From the NCBI RefSeq assembly GCF_003688855.1, contig NZ_REFW01000005.1:62001-126000 (forward strand): a stretch of 64,000 nucleotides of DNA. The letters are read 5' to 3'. A program made the position numbers and the translations under genes. The notes below the pieces were generated by a model. That model had not been told where the DNA came from and made no database searches. It saw only the letters and a program-made list of their open reading frames with translations. This stretch comes from Tessaracoccus antarcticus. Lineage in GTDB: Bacteria; Actinomycetota; Actinomycetes; Propionibacteriales; Propionibacteriaceae. Positions 1 to 8,870 of this stretch are shown here, piece by piece (the stretch's first letter is position 1; every line of letters begins with the position of its first letter).

Positions 1-408
1 CTCTTCCGTCGACACGCTGGCCGCCAGCAGATCCCCGATCCCCATGGCCTCGACGCCGGCGTCGATGAGGCGGCGAGGCGACGAACTGGCGATGGCGATG
101 GGGTAGGTCTCGGCCATCCGCCGCACGGCCGCGATGGCCCCCGGCAGCAGCTCAACGCCTGCGCGGTGGTGCTCGGCCATGGCGTTGATGGTTGCTTCCG
201 CCGCCTCGGGAGCACTCATGGGCAGCCCCACCGTCGAGACGAGGTATCCGCTCCACTCCGGCGTGCTCATGCCCATCATCGCCTGCGTTGCCTCCTTGGG
301 CCATGGCAGGCCGGCGTCGGCGGCGAGCTGTCGCCGTACCACGTCCCACTGCTCCTCGGTCTCCATCAGGGTGCCGTCCATGTCGAAGATGATGGCCTGG
401 GCGTGCAT
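1..408 (-). CDS. HAD-superfamily hydrolase, partial (N-terminal part)
   Basis: Only the first 136 codons lie in the window; the C-terminus runs off the left edge. The protein opens MHAQAIIFDMDGTLMETEEQ, which carries the HAD motif I (DxDGT) with the nucleophile Asp at residue 9 and the acid/base Asp at 11. Motif II lies near residue 110 (IASSSPRR). The region between the motifs has the small helical cap of subfamily IA, as in beta-phosphoglucomutase-like and phosphoglycolate phosphatase-like enzymes. The ATG at 406-408 is preceded on the minus strand by an AGGAGGA-like ribosome binding site. The substrate cannot be told from this fragment. The gene diverges from the riboswitch-controlled gene to its right. 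Confidence 0.85.
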   Translation of the reverse strand, partial: MHAQAIIFDMDGTLMETEEQWDVVRRQLAADAGLPWPKEATQAMMGMSTPEWSGYLVSTVGLPMSAPEAAEATINAMAEHHRAGVELLPGAIAAVRRMAETYPIAIASSSPRRLIDAGVEAMGIGDLLAASVSTEE

Positions 409-467
409 GGTCCTCCTGTGCTTGACGTCCAACTTCCGTGGACCCCATTGTCCATGACTGGCGGCGC

Positions 468-600
468 TGCCCTAGCATGGGCCCGTCGAGCCCCAGAACC
501 CGGTGCAAGTCCGGGACTGTCGCGCAACCGTGACCCCTTCTCGTGAGGGGAAGTCGGATCGAGGGGCGGGACACAGCAGTGAAAGCTCCGTCGCGACCAG
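468..600 (+). promoter_or_regulatory. Cobalamin (AdoCbl) riboswitch
   Basis: The stretch at about 497-533 reads like the conserved cobalamin riboswitch core (AACCCGGTGCAAGTCCGGGA, then CTGTCGCGCAACCGTGACCC). It is followed by a CCCCTT/AAGGGG-type hairpin and the AGTCGGATCGAG block. GCCCC at 490-494 can pair with GGGGC at 563-567 to close a P1-like stem. It sits in the untranslated leader of the secreted protein that starts at 657, so that gene is expected to be repressed when cobalamin is plentiful. The exact edges are approximate. Confidence 0.85.
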
Positions 601-656
601 CGGACACCCACGTCCTCATCGGGGTGGCGGAGGCACATCCCGAAAGGTCTCTCTTG

Positions 657-1325
657 ATGTCACTCCTCCAGCACCGCACCAGCCGCGTGACCCTCACCGC
701 CCTGGCGGTCGTCGGTCTCGGCTTCAGCGTCCCACTCCTCCAGGCCTCTGCCGACCCCAGCCCCACCGCGGCGTGCCTCGACGCAGGCAATGTCTGGGTC
801 CTCGTCGAGACCGACGACGCCGTGACGGGTGGCTGCGCCACCGAGTTCGGCACGGGCGTGGAAGCCCTTGCGAGCGCCGGGTTCGTGGCGGGCGTCGACG
901 ATTCCGGATTCATCAACACCATCGATGGCGTACCGGAGGTCAAGGGCCCGCAGGACTGGTGGGCCTATGCCCACACCGATGAGGACCTCGCCGCCTGGGA
1001 GTTCTACGACGTCGGGGCCACGCAGTCCGCGCCCACCCCCGGCAGCATCGAGGGCTGGCGCCTGATCCACAGCTGGGAAGCAACGGACACGTTCCCCTCC
1101 GTCACCCCCCTGGAGCTCCTGGCCGAGGTGGAGGCATCCCCCAGCCCATCACCGTCGGAGAGCCTGCAGCCGTCCGCCACTGCGACTCCCTCTGCCACTG
1201 CGACTCCCTCTGCCACCGCGACCCCGTCGGCCGAGCCGAGCACCTCACCGTCCTCCAGCGCGATCCCCACAGCGACGGCGCCCTCGACTGCACCCACCCC
1301 GGGACTTCCGCACACCGGCAACTGA
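657..1325 (+). CDS. Secreted DUF4430-like protein under riboswitch control, ending in LPHTGN
   Basis: A 222-residue exported protein. An Arg-containing n-region, a hydrophobic stretch (LTALAVVGLGFSVPLLQ) and an ASA cleavage site form a signal peptide of about 32 residues. The mature domain (CLDAGNVWVLVETDD, later GPQDWWAYAHTDED and GSIEGWRL) resembles the small domains seen in actinobacterial cobalamin/cobalt-uptake surface proteins (DUF4430/transcobalamin-C-like); this is recognition by pattern, not a search. A Ser/Thr/Ala/Pro linker with repeated ATPSATATPS follows. The chain stops exactly after LPHTGN, a sortase-type motif without the usual hydrophobic anchor and charged tail. I chose the ATG at 657 because it gives the signal peptide and follows AAAGG; an in-frame ATG upstream lies inside the riboswitch. 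Its partner gene at 1521 has the same two ends. Probable role: surface protein for cobalamin or corrinoid capture (inference). Confidence 0.75.
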   Translation: MSLLQHRTSRVTLTALAVVGLGFSVPLLQASADPSPTAACLDAGNVWVLVETDDAVTGGCATEFGTGVEALASAGFVAGVDDSGFINTIDGVPEVKGPQDWWAYAHTDEDLAAWEFYDVGATQSAPTPGSIEGWRLIHSWEATDTFPSVTPLELLAEVEASPSPSPSESLQPSATATPSATATPSATATPSAEPSTSPSSSAIPTATAPSTAPTPGLPHTGN

Positions 1326-1361
1326 CAAGGCGCCCACACGCAGCGGGCACATGATGTCGAT

Positions 1362-1404
1362 CGATTGATCCGTTGACCGCTCACCACAGGCAACGGATCA
1401 ATCG
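1362..1404. terminator. Perfect 14-bp inverted repeat between the two LPHTGN genes
   Basis: CGATTGATCCGTTG (1362-1375) and CAACGGATCAATCG (1391-1404) are perfect inverse complements around a 15-base loop. No T-run follows directly, although an AT-rich stretch begins about 12 bases later. It may end transcription of the riboswitch gene or be an operator for the next gene. Its position 37 bases after the stop codon favours a terminator. Confidence 0.5.
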
Positions 1405-1520
1405 TCGTAGTCACATGAGGTTTTATATTTATTGGGGCTGTTTGTTACGAATACTGTTCATCGCAGCATCATCTGCCTTAAGGTCAGATTTGTCGGATTG
1501 AACATATCGGAAGGCCCATC

Positions 1521-2249
1521 ATGTCGCCCAAGCCTCGTCACGTCGCACGCACGTCGTTAGCCGCACTGGCGGTCCTTGGGATCGGCTTCGCCGTCCCGCT
1601 TCTCCAGGCATCGGCTGAATACGCCCCGTCGGCGACGGCGTCGCCGTCGCCCGGTTACTCTCCCAAGCCCTCGGCGACGATGAGCCAGACACCCAGCCCA
1701 TCGCCATCGCCATCGAGGTCGATGACCCCCAGCCCGTCGCCGTCGGAGTCGATGACACCGAGCCCGTCGCCATCGGAGTCGATGTCGCCCAGCCCGACCC
1801 CTTCGCCATCCCCGTCGGAGTCGATGTCGCCCAGTCCGTCGCCATCCCCGTCGGAGTCGATGTCGCCCAGTCCGTCGCCATCCCCGTCGGAGTCGATGAC
1901 GCCCAGCCCGAGCCCATCGCCATCCCCGTCAGAGTCGATGTCGCCCAGCCCGTCGCCATCCCCGTCGGAGTCGATGTCGCCCAGCCCGTCGCCATCCCCC
2001 TCGGAGTCGATGTCGCCCAGCCCGAGCCCATCGCCATCCCCGTCGGAGTCGATGTCGCCCAGCCCGTCGCCATCCCCCTCGATGACGCCCAGCCCGAGCC
2101 CATCGCCGTCGCCCTCGGAATCCATGACGCCGAGCCCGTCGCCGAGCCCGTCTCCTTCAGGGAGCGCCAAGCCCAGCGAGGGTAGCTCACCGAGCCCCAG
2201 TCACACGAAGACCCCGAACCGTCCATCTCTCCCCCACACCGGCAACTGA
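1521..2249 (+). CDS. Secreted Ser-Pro-Glu repeat protein ending in LPHTGN
   Basis: A 242-residue low-complexity exported protein. Its signal peptide (TSLAALAVLGIGFAVPLLQ, ASA cleavage site) is nearly the same as that of the gene at 657, so the two are paralogous at both ends. From about residue 60 to 215 it consists of roughly a dozen imperfect repeats built on SESMSPSPSPSP, with occasional MTP variants. It stops at SLPHTGN with no membrane anchor. There is no recognisable globular domain. The ATG follows GGAAGG by 6 bases. An AT-rich 90-bp leader separates it from the inverted repeat at 1362-1404, so it probably has its own promoter. Likely a wall-spanning stalk or surface mucin-like protein, possibly O-glycosylated; this is inference. 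Confidence 0.75.
   Translation: MSPKPRHVARTSLAALAVLGIGFAVPLLQASAEYAPSATASPSPGYSPKPSATMSQTPSPSPSPSRSMTPSPSPSESMTPSPSPSESMSPSPTPSPSPSESMSPSPSPSPSESMSPSPSPSPSESMTPSPSPSPSPSESMSPSPSPSPSESMSPSPSPSPSESMSPSPSPSPSPSESMSPSPSPSPSMTPSPSPSPSPSESMTPSPSPSPSPSGSAKPSEGSSPSPSHTKTPNRPSLPHTGN
1700..2160 (+). repeat. Imperfect tandem repeat array (36-bp dominant unit) coding for SESMSPSPSPSP
   Basis: The dominant unit is 36 bp (12 codons), with shorter and longer variants of 8-14 codons made by gain or loss of 6-bp TCGCCA/AGCCCG-type SP dicodons. All length variants keep frame. The array fills most of the gene at 1521-2249. Such arrays change length easily by slipped pairing. Confidence 0.85.
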
Positions 2250-2276
2250 GGCGAGTGGGCCCTGCGGTACCGGTGG

Positions 2277-3362
2277 TCAGAGGTCGATGAACTGATCCCG
2301 GTGCACCACGGGACGGAGCGTTTCGCCTTCGTCCCCGTGGTGCCCCAGCATTCCGCCGAGTTCCCGCGAACAGTAGCCGACGAAACCGCGGGCGAACGGT
2401 TCCCCGTCGGGGCCCACGATGTCCACGGGCTCGCCCTCGTCGAAAGAACCCTCCACCTTCACCACGCCCGCCGCCAGCAGAGAGGCGTGAGTGGTCCTCA
2501 GGGCATGCCGGGCGCCTGCGTCAACGTGCAGGCGTCCCCGCGTTTCCGCCGCGTGAGCCAGCCACAGCAGTCGCCGTGGCCTGCGCTTGCCCACTGGTGA
2601 GAAGTGAGTGCCGACATCCTCCCCCGCGAGTGCGGCGTCGAGGTTGTCGGCGTGTGTCAGGATCACCTGGATCCCGGCTTGCGCCGCAATCTGGGCCGCT
2701 TCCAGCTTCGTGGCCATGCCGCCGGTTCCCACCTTGGAACCCAGGCGTGACGTGTCCACCCGCAGGGCCGAAATGTCATCGACGTGGCGGATCAGTTCGC
2801 TGCCCGGTTCGCTCGGGTGGGCGGTGTAGAGACCTTCAACGTCACTGAACAGGAAGAGGACGTCCGCGCGCACGAGATGGGCCACCAGTGCGGCCAGGCG
2901 GTCGTTGTCACCGAAACGGATCTCGTGGGTGGCGACGGTGTCGTTCTCGTTGACGATGGGCACCACACCCAGCCGGAAAAGTCGCGACATGGTGTCCAGC
3001 GCGTTGCGGTACGTGGTGGGCCGCAGCACGTCCTCCACCGTCAGAAGAAGTTGCGCCACCATGACGTCGTGCTCCGCGAACGCCTCCGTGTAGTGGCGGA
3101 TGAGGAGACCCTGACCCACGGCGGCCGCCGCCTGCTGGGTCTCCAGGTCCCGTGGGCGACGGTGCAGCCCCAACGGCCCCAGCGCGGCCGCAATGGCGCC
3201 GGAGGTGACGAGCACCACCCGGCGCCCGGAGTGGTGCAGCGCCGACAGGGTGGTGGCCAGTTGGTGCACCCTCTCGAGGTTGAAGCCGCCGTCGGCGGTG
3301 GTCAGGGACGAAGAGCCCACCTTGACGACAATGCGATCGGCGTCAGCGATCTCACTGCGCAT
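2277..3362 (-). CDS. proB: Glutamate 5-kinase
   Basis: Catalyses the first step of proline synthesis, ATP-dependent phosphorylation of L-glutamate, in the cytoplasm. The 361-residue length is normal for the long form. The N-terminal amino-acid-kinase domain shows [10 protein letters not shown] near residue 12, [10 protein letters not shown] near 52 and VNENDTVAT near 137. The C-terminal about 90 residues form a PUA domain ([13 protein letters not shown] onward). It begins inside the 3' end of obgE (11-bp overlap), so the two are translationally coupled. proA is not in the window. Confidence 0.95.
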   Translation of the reverse strand: MRSEIADADRIVVKVGSSSLTTADGGFNLERVHQLATTLSALHHSGRRVVLVTSGAIAAALGPLGLHRRPRDLETQQAAAAVGQGLLIRHYTEAFAEHDVMVAQLLLTVEDVLRPTTYRNALDTMSRLFRLGVVPIVNENDTVATHEIRFGDNDRLAALVAHLVRADVLFLFSDVEGLYTAHPSEPGSELIRHVDDISALRVDTSRLGSKVGTGGMATKLEAAQIAAQAGIQVILTHADNLDAALAGEDVGTHFSPVGKRRPRRLLWLAHAAETRGRLHVDAGARHALRTTHASLLAAGVVKVEGSFDEGEPVDIVGPDGEPFARGFVGYCSRELGGMLGHHGDEGETLRPVVHRDQFIDL

Positions 3363-4851
3363 CAGCAGCGCGGTCCTCTCCGCCCTGGTACCCGTCGGTG
3401 GCGAGGTCCACAGCAGCCTTGGCGGCGTGGTACTCGGAGTCCATGCGGCGACGGCGGGTCACGGATGCCCGCTCGGAGTCCATGCGATCGTCCTCACCGC
3501 GGCGGGACATGATCTCGGCACCGATGTCCACCTGCGGGGCGAAGTCGAAGATCACGGCATCCTCCCCACCGATGGCGACGGCGTCCCCGGGCCGGGCGCC
3601 GATCTCCAGCAACTTGGCCTCGATGCCGATCCTGTTGAGCCGGTCCGCGAGGTAGCCCACGGCTTCGGCGTTGGCGAAGTCCGTCTGGCGGATCCAGCGT
3701 TCGGGCTTGGTGCCACGGACACGCCAGATGAACCCGCCGTCACCGTCGCCCTTCTTGACGATGTCGAACTCCGGGGCCCCCTTGCCGCGTGACACCGGCC
3801 CAGGACGCAGGACGGGCGCGGGCGTCGGCTCCGGGAGTGTGGCGCGGCGAGCGGCCACCAGGTCGGCCATGGCGAACTTCAGCGCGTTGAGTCCCTCGCC
3901 GGTCTTCGTGGAGATCTCGAACACCGTGTGGCCCAACGCCTCAAGTTCGGGGCGGGCCAGCTCGGCCAGGCCCGGACCGTCGGGGAGGTCCACCTTGTTC
4001 AGGGCCACGAGCCTCACACGGTCCTCGAGACCGCCATGCGCGGCGAGCTCGCCCTCGATGACCTCCAGGTCGCCGATCGGGTCGCGGCCGGGCTCGTAGG
4101 TACCGAGGTCGATGACGTGCAGGATGGCCTGGCAGCGGTCGATGTGGCGCAGGAAGTCGAAGCCGAGGCCCCTGCCCTCGGAGGCGCCCTCGATGAGGCC
4201 GGGGACGTCCGCGACGGTGTAGGTGGTGTCACCCGCCACCACCACGCCCAGGTTCGGCACGAGCGTGGTGAATGGGTAGTCGGCAATCTTCGGGCGTGCC
4301 CGGGAGATGGCCGCGATGAGCGAGGACTTGCCGGCGGACGGGAACCCGACGAGGCCCACGTCTGCCACCACCTTCAGCTCGAGCTGCAGCTGGCACTCCT
4401 GGCCGTCCTCACCCAGCAGCGCGAATCCGGGAGCCTTGCGGGAAGCCGAGGCGAGTGCCGCGTTCCCGAGGCCGCCCTTGCCGCCGATCGCGGCGACGAA
4501 CTCCTCCCCCGGTGCCGTGAGGTCGGCCAGCTGCTGCCCGGTCTCGACGTCGGTGATGATGGTGCCGCTGGGCACCGTCAGGATCACATCCGGACCGCGG
4601 GCGCCGTGCTGGTTGTCACCACGGCCCGGCTGGCCGTTGTTGGCCTTGCGCACGGACTGCCGGTGGTACTCCACCAGCGTCGTCATGCTGTCGTCGACGC
4701 GGAACACGACCGATCCGCCGTCGCCACCGTTGCCACCATTGGGTCCACCGAGTGGCCTGAACTTCTCCCGAAGGATCGACGTGCAGCCGTGGCCGCCGTT
4801 GCCGGCATGGACGGACAGCTTCACGCGGTCCACGAAGGACGGGATCGCCAT
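3352..4851 (-). CDS. obgE: GTPase Obg/CgtA
   Basis: Ribosome-associated GTPase involved in 50S maturation and stress control. Domains in order: glycine-rich OBG fold (residues about 1-158, with [12 protein letters not shown]), a G domain with P-loop GFPSAGKSS, switch DVPGLIEGA and NKVD, then an OCT C-terminal domain ([15 protein letters not shown] onward) and a polar tail. Length about 499 residues, typical for actinobacterial Obg. I prefer the ATG at 4851 because AGGAG lies five bases upstream of it; the GTG two codons earlier would leave no spacing. It lies downstream of rplU-rpmA, but a terminator at 4932-4960 separates them. It overlaps proB by 11 bp. Confidence 0.95.
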   Translation of the reverse strand: MAIPSFVDRVKLSVHAGNGGHGCTSILREKFRPLGGPNGGNGGDGGSVVFRVDDSMTTLVEYHRQSVRKANNGQPGRGDNQHGARGPDVILTVPSGTIITDVETGQQLADLTAPGEEFVAAIGGKGGLGNAALASASRKAPGFALLGEDGQECQLQLELKVVADVGLVGFPSAGKSSLIAAISRARPKIADYPFTTLVPNLGVVVAGDTTYTVADVPGLIEGASEGRGLGFDFLRHIDRCQAILHVIDLGTYEPGRDPIGDLEVIEGELAAHGGLEDRVRLVALNKVDLPDGPGLAELARPELEALGHTVFEISTKTGEGLNALKFAMADLVAARRATLPEPTPAPVLRPGPVSRGKGAPEFDIVKKGDGDGGFIWRVRGTKPERWIRQTDFANAEAVGYLADRLNRIGIEAKLLEIGARPGDAVAIGGEDAVIFDFAPQVDIGAEIMSRRGEDDRMDSERASVTRRRRMDSEYHAAKAAVDLATDGYQGGEDRAADAQ

Positions 4852-4931
4852 GTTCACTCCTCATTGCATTGGTGCGACGACACATTGTCATCGCGGGTGC
4901 CCCACCGGTGATGCGCAGCCCGGGTGGAACG

Positions 4932-4960
4932 AGAAAAGGCAGCCCGACCGGGCTGCCCTT
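4932..4960 (-). terminator. Rho-independent terminator of rplU-rpmA
   Basis: On the minus strand GGCAGCCC (4957-4950), a four-base loop and GGGCTGCC (4945-4938) form an 8-bp stem followed directly by TTTTCTCG. It lies about 25 bases after the rpmA stop. Confidence 0.85.
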
Positions 4961-4984
4961 CCTTCATGCTTGCTGCTTGTGTGC

Positions 4985-5242
4985 TCAGGCCTCGGAGGGA
5001 GCGATGTTGACGACGCGTCGACCGCGCCTCACACCGAACTCCACCTGACCGGGGACCAGGGCGAACAGAGTGTCGTCGCCGCCGCGGCCAACACCGATGC
5101 CGGGGTGGAAGTGGGTGCCGCGCTGACGGACGAGGATCTCGCCCGCGCCGACAACCTGACCGCCGAACCGCTTCACGCCGAGACGCTTGGAGTTCGAGTC
5201 ACGACCGTTGCGCGTCGAAGACGCGCCTTTCTTGGATGCCAT
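4985..5242 (-). CDS. rpmA: 50S ribosomal protein L27
   Basis: An 85-residue basic protein of the large subunit, near the peptidyl transferase centre. The N-terminus [20 protein letters not shown] and the core [19 protein letters not shown] are diagnostic. The start at MASKK agrees with the family; upstream in-frame sequence belongs to rplU in another frame. It lies 10 bases after rplU as the second gene of a two-gene operon closed by the hairpin at 4932-4960. Confidence 0.97.
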   Translation of the reverse strand: MASKKGASSTRNGRDSNSKRLGVKRFGGQVVGAGEILVRQRGTHFHPGIGVGRGGDDTLFALVPGQVEFGVRRGRRVVNIAPSEA

Positions 5243-5252
5243 TTCTCGACCC

Positions 5253-5561
5253 TCAGTTCTCGATGCCGGTGATCTTGACCTGGGTGTACCGCTGACGGTG
5301 ACCCTGGCGTTTCTTGTAACCGGTCTTGTTCTTGTACTTGATGATGCGGATCTTCGGGCCCTTGGTGTTGCCGATGACCTCGGCAGACACGGAGACCTTG
5401 TCCAGTCCCTCGGAATCGGAGGTGATGTTCTCACCATCAACGAGGAGCAGTGGCTGCAGGTTGACGGTACCGCCGACCTTATCTGACACCAGATCGATGT
5501 CCAGAATGTCGCCAACAGCAACCTTGTGCTGGCGTCCGCCGTTGCGCACGATTGCGTACAC
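5253..5561 (-). CDS. rplU: 50S ribosomal protein L21
   Basis: A 102-residue 23S-rRNA-binding protein. The N-terminus [18 protein letters not shown] and the [14 protein letters not shown] segment are characteristic. It starts at GTG preceded by AAGGTAGGT on the minus strand. It is the first gene of rplU-rpmA, downstream of rne, from which it is separated by a GC-rich hairpin. A ribosomal-protein leader may lie in 5562-5690, but I could not fold one convincingly. Confidence 0.97.
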   Translation of the reverse strand: MYAIVRNGGRQHKVAVGDILDIDLVSDKVGGTVNLQPLLLVDGENITSDSEGLDKVSVSAEVIGNTKGPKIRIIKYKNKTGYKKRQGHRQRYTQVKITGIEN

Positions 5562-5686
5562 GCCTGACCTACCTTCTGAGCTATTTCACGTCTTTGACAC
5601 GACCCCGGCATCAGCCGGATCGTCGGGGGGTACAAGGCCTCGGGCTGAACACCAGAGCCAGTTGCACCGATGGGCAACTCTACGCA

Positions 5687-5728
5687 GGCTGGGCGCCCGG
5701 GTCAAACCGGGGAACCGGGCGCCCAGCT
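5687..5728 (-). terminator. GC-rich hairpin after rne
   Basis: GCTGGGCGCCCGG and CCGGGCGCCCAGC are inverse complements around a short loop, starting a few bases after the rne stop codon on the minus strand. No T-run follows, so it is a stem-only terminator candidate or a 3' processing block between rne and rplU. Confidence 0.6.
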
Positions 5729-5732
5729 GGCG

Positions 5733-8700
5733 TCAGTCAGACTTCTTTTCTCCACCGCCACCGCCGTGGCCGCTACCGCCGCTACGGCGACCACGACCCG
5801 AGCGGTTGCGATTGCCGCCACCGTTGCTGGCCCCCTGTCCGCCGCCACCGGGGTGGCTGCGGCGGTCCCCGCCGTCAGAGGGGGCCTGGGAGTCCACGGG
5901 CTCGTCAAAGCGGATGTAGCCGGCCCCGTGGCAGTGCTCACACTCCTCGGTGAAGGCCTCAGCAAGGCCTGTACCGATCTTCTTGCGGGTCAGCTGCACC
6001 AGCCCCAGGCTCGTGACCTCCGCCACTTGGTGACGGGTGCGGTCTCGTCCCAGGCACTCGACGAGACGCCGCAGGAGAAGCTCACGGTTACTGGGCAGCA
6101 CCATGTCGATGAAGTCGACCACGATGATGCCGCCGATGTCACGCAGCCGCAGCTGCCGGACCACCTCTTCAGCCGCCTCCAGGTTGTTGCTGGTGACGGT
6201 GGCCTCGAGGTTGCCCCCCGAGCCGGTGAAGCGCCCGGTGTTGACGTCGATGACCGTCATGGCCTCGGTGCGGTCGATCACGAGCGAACCGCCGGAGGGC
6301 AGGAAGACCTTGCGGTCCAGTGCCTTGGCGATCTGTTCGTCGATCTTGTACTCGGCGAACGCGTCGTGGCCCGCGTCGTCGGGCTGGAAACGTTCCACAC
6401 GGTCCGCCAGGTTCGGCGCAACGTGGGCGACGTAGGCGCTGATGGATTCGAAGGAATCGTCCTCGCTGCCATTGCCCTGCACCACCAGCGCACCGAAGTC
6501 CTCCGTGAACAGGTCCCGCACGATGCGAAGCGTCAGTTCAGGCTCGCTGTACAGCGAGGTGGGAGCGCTGCCGCCCTTGATCTTCTTCTCGATGATCTCC
6601 CACTGGGACTTGAGCCGGTTGACGTCGCGGATCAGTTCCTCCGACGATGCACCCTCGGCGGCAGTACGCACGATCACGGACTCGGAGTCGCCGATCACCT
6701 CGCTGAGGATGTCCCGCAGGCGGGACCGTTCGGAGTCAGGCAGCTTCCGGGAGATACCGGACAGGTGACCGCCCGGGGAGTAGACCACGTAGCGGCCGGG
6801 CAGCGAGACGTGACCGGTGAGGCGGGCACCCTTGGCGCCCACGGGGTCCTTGGTGACCTGTACCAGGACGGCCTGGCCGGACTTGAAGACCTTCTCCACC
6901 TTGCGGTCCTCAGAGCTCACGTGGAAGCTGTTCCAGTCCACCTCGCCGGCGTACAGCACGGCGTTGCGGCCTCGGCCGATGTCGATGAAGGCGGCTTCCA
7001 TACTGGGCAGCACGTTTTGCACCCTGCCGATGTACACGTTGCCGATGAGCGACGTGGCGGAAGCGCGGTCAACGTAGTGCTCCACCAGGATGCCGTCCTC
7101 CACCACGGCGAGCTGGGTGTACTCCTCGCTCTGGCGGATGACGAGCTTGCGGTCCACCGACTCGCGGCGGGCCAGGAACTCGGCCTCACTGAGGATCGGG
7201 GCGCGACGGCGTCCCGCGGTCCGGTTCTCCCGGCGCCGCTGGCGCTTGGCCTCCATGCGTGTGGAGCCCTCGATACCCGTGATGGAGTCCTCGCCGGTGC
7301 CCTTGGAGGAATCCGGTGCATCGGTGCCGGAGCGGCGGCGGCGCCGACGGCGGCGCGTTGTTCCGCTGCTGCCCGTGTGGTCCTCGTTCTCGGCGTCACC
7401 GTCGGAATCGTTGTCGTCCTGCGTGGAGGACGGCTCCTCGACGGTGTCGTCATCCGACGTGGGCTCGGATGTCTCCGGCGACTCATCACTGTCGGAGGAG
7501 TCATCCCTGTTCCCACCACGACGGCGGCGACGGCCTCCACGGCGGCGGCGACGACGGTTGCCGCGCTCCTCCGAGTCATGGGAGTCGTCGTCCGAGTCGG
7601 AGTCATCAGAGTCGGCGTCGTCAGAATCCGAGTCGTCCGAGTCATCGGAATCCTCGTCAGAGTCGTCCGATTCGGAGTCGTCCTCGTCATCCGACTCGTC
7701 GGAATCGATGTCCTCGTCGTCTTCGTCGTCGTCGTCTTCGTCGTCGTCACCGGAGGCGATGGCGCCGGCGAGTTCGTCGAGTCGTGCCCTACGGGTCTCG
7801 GCGGTGACGGTGAAAGGATCCGCAACGAGCCCACGACGGGTCCTCGCTGCGTCCTCCGCCATCCTGAGTGCTGCGGCGATGCCGTCCATCTCGGGAACGT
7901 CCTCGTCGGTCGCCTGCGCGGCGGGGGCTTCCTGCACGGGAGCCGGGGTGACGGAGCGGGTGGCGCGGCGGCGACGGCTCGGCTTCTCGTCGGTCACCGC
8001 CTCGGGCTTCCCGGAGGCGATCTCAGCTGTCAGCGCGTCCAGCGCCGCGCCAACGTCCGACGTCGACGACGTGGCGTTGTCGTCGGCCGTGGGCGCTTCG
8101 GTTGCTGCGGGGGCGGCGCCACGGGTGGCGCGACGCCGGCGCGTGGCCGGCTTCTCCTCAGCCGCGGCCTCCTCCTGGGCGGCGGGCGCCGGGTCGGCCT
8201 TCTCGGGGCCTGTCTCGGGAGACGCAGCCGCGGCCGTCTCGGAGTCCGGGGCAGCGGCGGGACGCGATGATGCGCGGCGACGGCGGGTGGGTGGCTTCTC
8301 CTCGGCGGCAGGCTCGGTGACCGTCACCACCTCGGCGACAGGTTCCGGCGCCTGTTCGGCGACAGGTTCCGGGACCGGAGCGGCTGCCGGACGGGATGCG
8401 CGACGGCTACGAGTGACCGGCTTCTCCTCGTCCACGGGTGCAGCCTCGGCGGCGGCAGGCACCTCAGGGGACTTCACCGCGCTGGTGGCACGGCGGGTGC
8501 GCCTCGGCCTTTCGGCAACCGTCTCGACCGTGTCGGCGGCGTCTTGCGCCGGCTCATCGGCGACGGGTGCGGCCTTGGCCCTGCTCCTGCTGCGGGTCGG
8601 TGCGGCGGCAGCAGTCTCGGTCACGGCCCCGGTGGGGCGGGTGGCGCGACGGCTACGGGTTGCTGTGGGCGCTTCCCCGGCGGCGGCGCCGCCGCCGGTT

Positions 8701-8858
8701 GCTGGGTCGGGCTGAGCGGCAGCCGTTCGGGGAACGTCAGCGGGGGCGGGGGCTGCGACCTCCGGCGGCGGACCCGCAGGGCGGGAAGCAGCGCGGCGTC
8801 GCACAGGGGGCTGGGGTGTTGATTCGGCGGGGGTGGTGCCGTTTTCGTTCTCGAGCAT
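5733..8858 (-). CDS. rne: Ribonuclease E/G family endoribonuclease
   Basis: Single-strand endoribonuclease for mRNA decay and rRNA processing. The actinobacterial layout is visible: a long disordered N-terminal half with repeated RRRR(A/R)(T/A)R blocks, a dense Asp/Ser/Glu tract around residues 370-430, then Arg/Gly-rich patches. The catalytic part follows: S1 domain (NVYIGRVQNVLPSMEAAFID), RNase-H-like/5' sensor region, DNase-I-like core with VIDVNTG and FIDM acidic residues, and a Zn-link CEHCHGAGY. The tail is Gly/Arg-rich. Two start codons are possible; I give MLENEN at 8858, while an ATG four codons upstream (8870) would add MRSH. It heads the rne / rplU-rpmA / obgE-proB cluster. Confidence 0.93.
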   Translation of the reverse strand: MLENENGTTPAESTPQPPVRRRAASRPAGPPPEVAAPAPADVPRTAAAQPDPATGGGAAAGEAPTATRSRRATRPTGAVTETAAAAPTRSRSRAKAAPVADEPAQDAADTVETVAERPRRTRRATSAVKSPEVPAAAEAAPVDEEKPVTRSRRASRPAAAPVPEPVAEQAPEPVAEVVTVTEPAAEEKPPTRRRRASSRPAAAPDSETAAAASPETGPEKADPAPAAQEEAAAEEKPATRRRRATRGAAPAATEAPTADDNATSSTSDVGAALDALTAEIASGKPEAVTDEKPSRRRRATRSVTPAPVQEAPAAQATDEDVPEMDGIAAALRMAEDAARTRRGLVADPFTVTAETRRARLDELAGAIASGDDDEDDDDEDDEDIDSDESDDEDDSESDDSDEDSDDSDDSDSDDADSDDSDSDDDSHDSEERGNRRRRRRGGRRRRRGGNRDDSSDSDESPETSEPTSDDDTVEEPSSTQDDNDSDGDAENEDHTGSSGTTRRRRRRRRSGTDAPDSSKGTGEDSITGIEGSTRMEAKRQRRRENRTAGRRRAPILSEAEFLARRESVDRKLVIRQSEEYTQLAVVEDGILVEHYVDRASATSLIGNVYIGRVQNVLPSMEAAFIDIGRGRNAVLYAGEVDWNSFHVSSEDRKVEKVFKSGQAVLVQVTKDPVGAKGARLTGHVSLPGRYVVYSPGGHLSGISRKLPDSERSRLRDILSEVIGDSESVIVRTAAEGASSEELIRDVNRLKSQWEIIEKKIKGGSAPTSLYSEPELTLRIVRDLFTEDFGALVVQGNGSEDDSFESISAYVAHVAPNLADRVERFQPDDAGHDAFAEYKIDEQIAKALDRKVFLPSGGSLVIDRTEAMTVIDVNTGRFTGSGGNLEATVTSNNLEAAEEVVRQLRLRDIGGIIVVDFIDMVLPSNRELLLRRLVECLGRDRTRHQVAEVTSLGLVQLTRKKIGTGLAEAFTEECEHCHGAGYIRFDEPVDSQAPSDGGDRRSHPGGGGQGASNGGGNRNRSGRGRRSGGSGHGGGGGEKKSD

Positions 8859-8870
8859 GTGGCTCCTCAT

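Noticed and set aside
1655-2170. Minus-strand frame with regular GDGDGLG repeats, resembling RTX calcium-binding repeats
   Set aside because: It is the exact antisense of the SP repeat array; no start signals, and the plus frame has a signal peptide and ribosome binding site.
5670-8270. 866-codon open frame on the plus strand opposite rne
   Set aside because: It is the mirror of the GC-rich rne coding sequence; the product has no family features while rne is unmistakable on the other strand.
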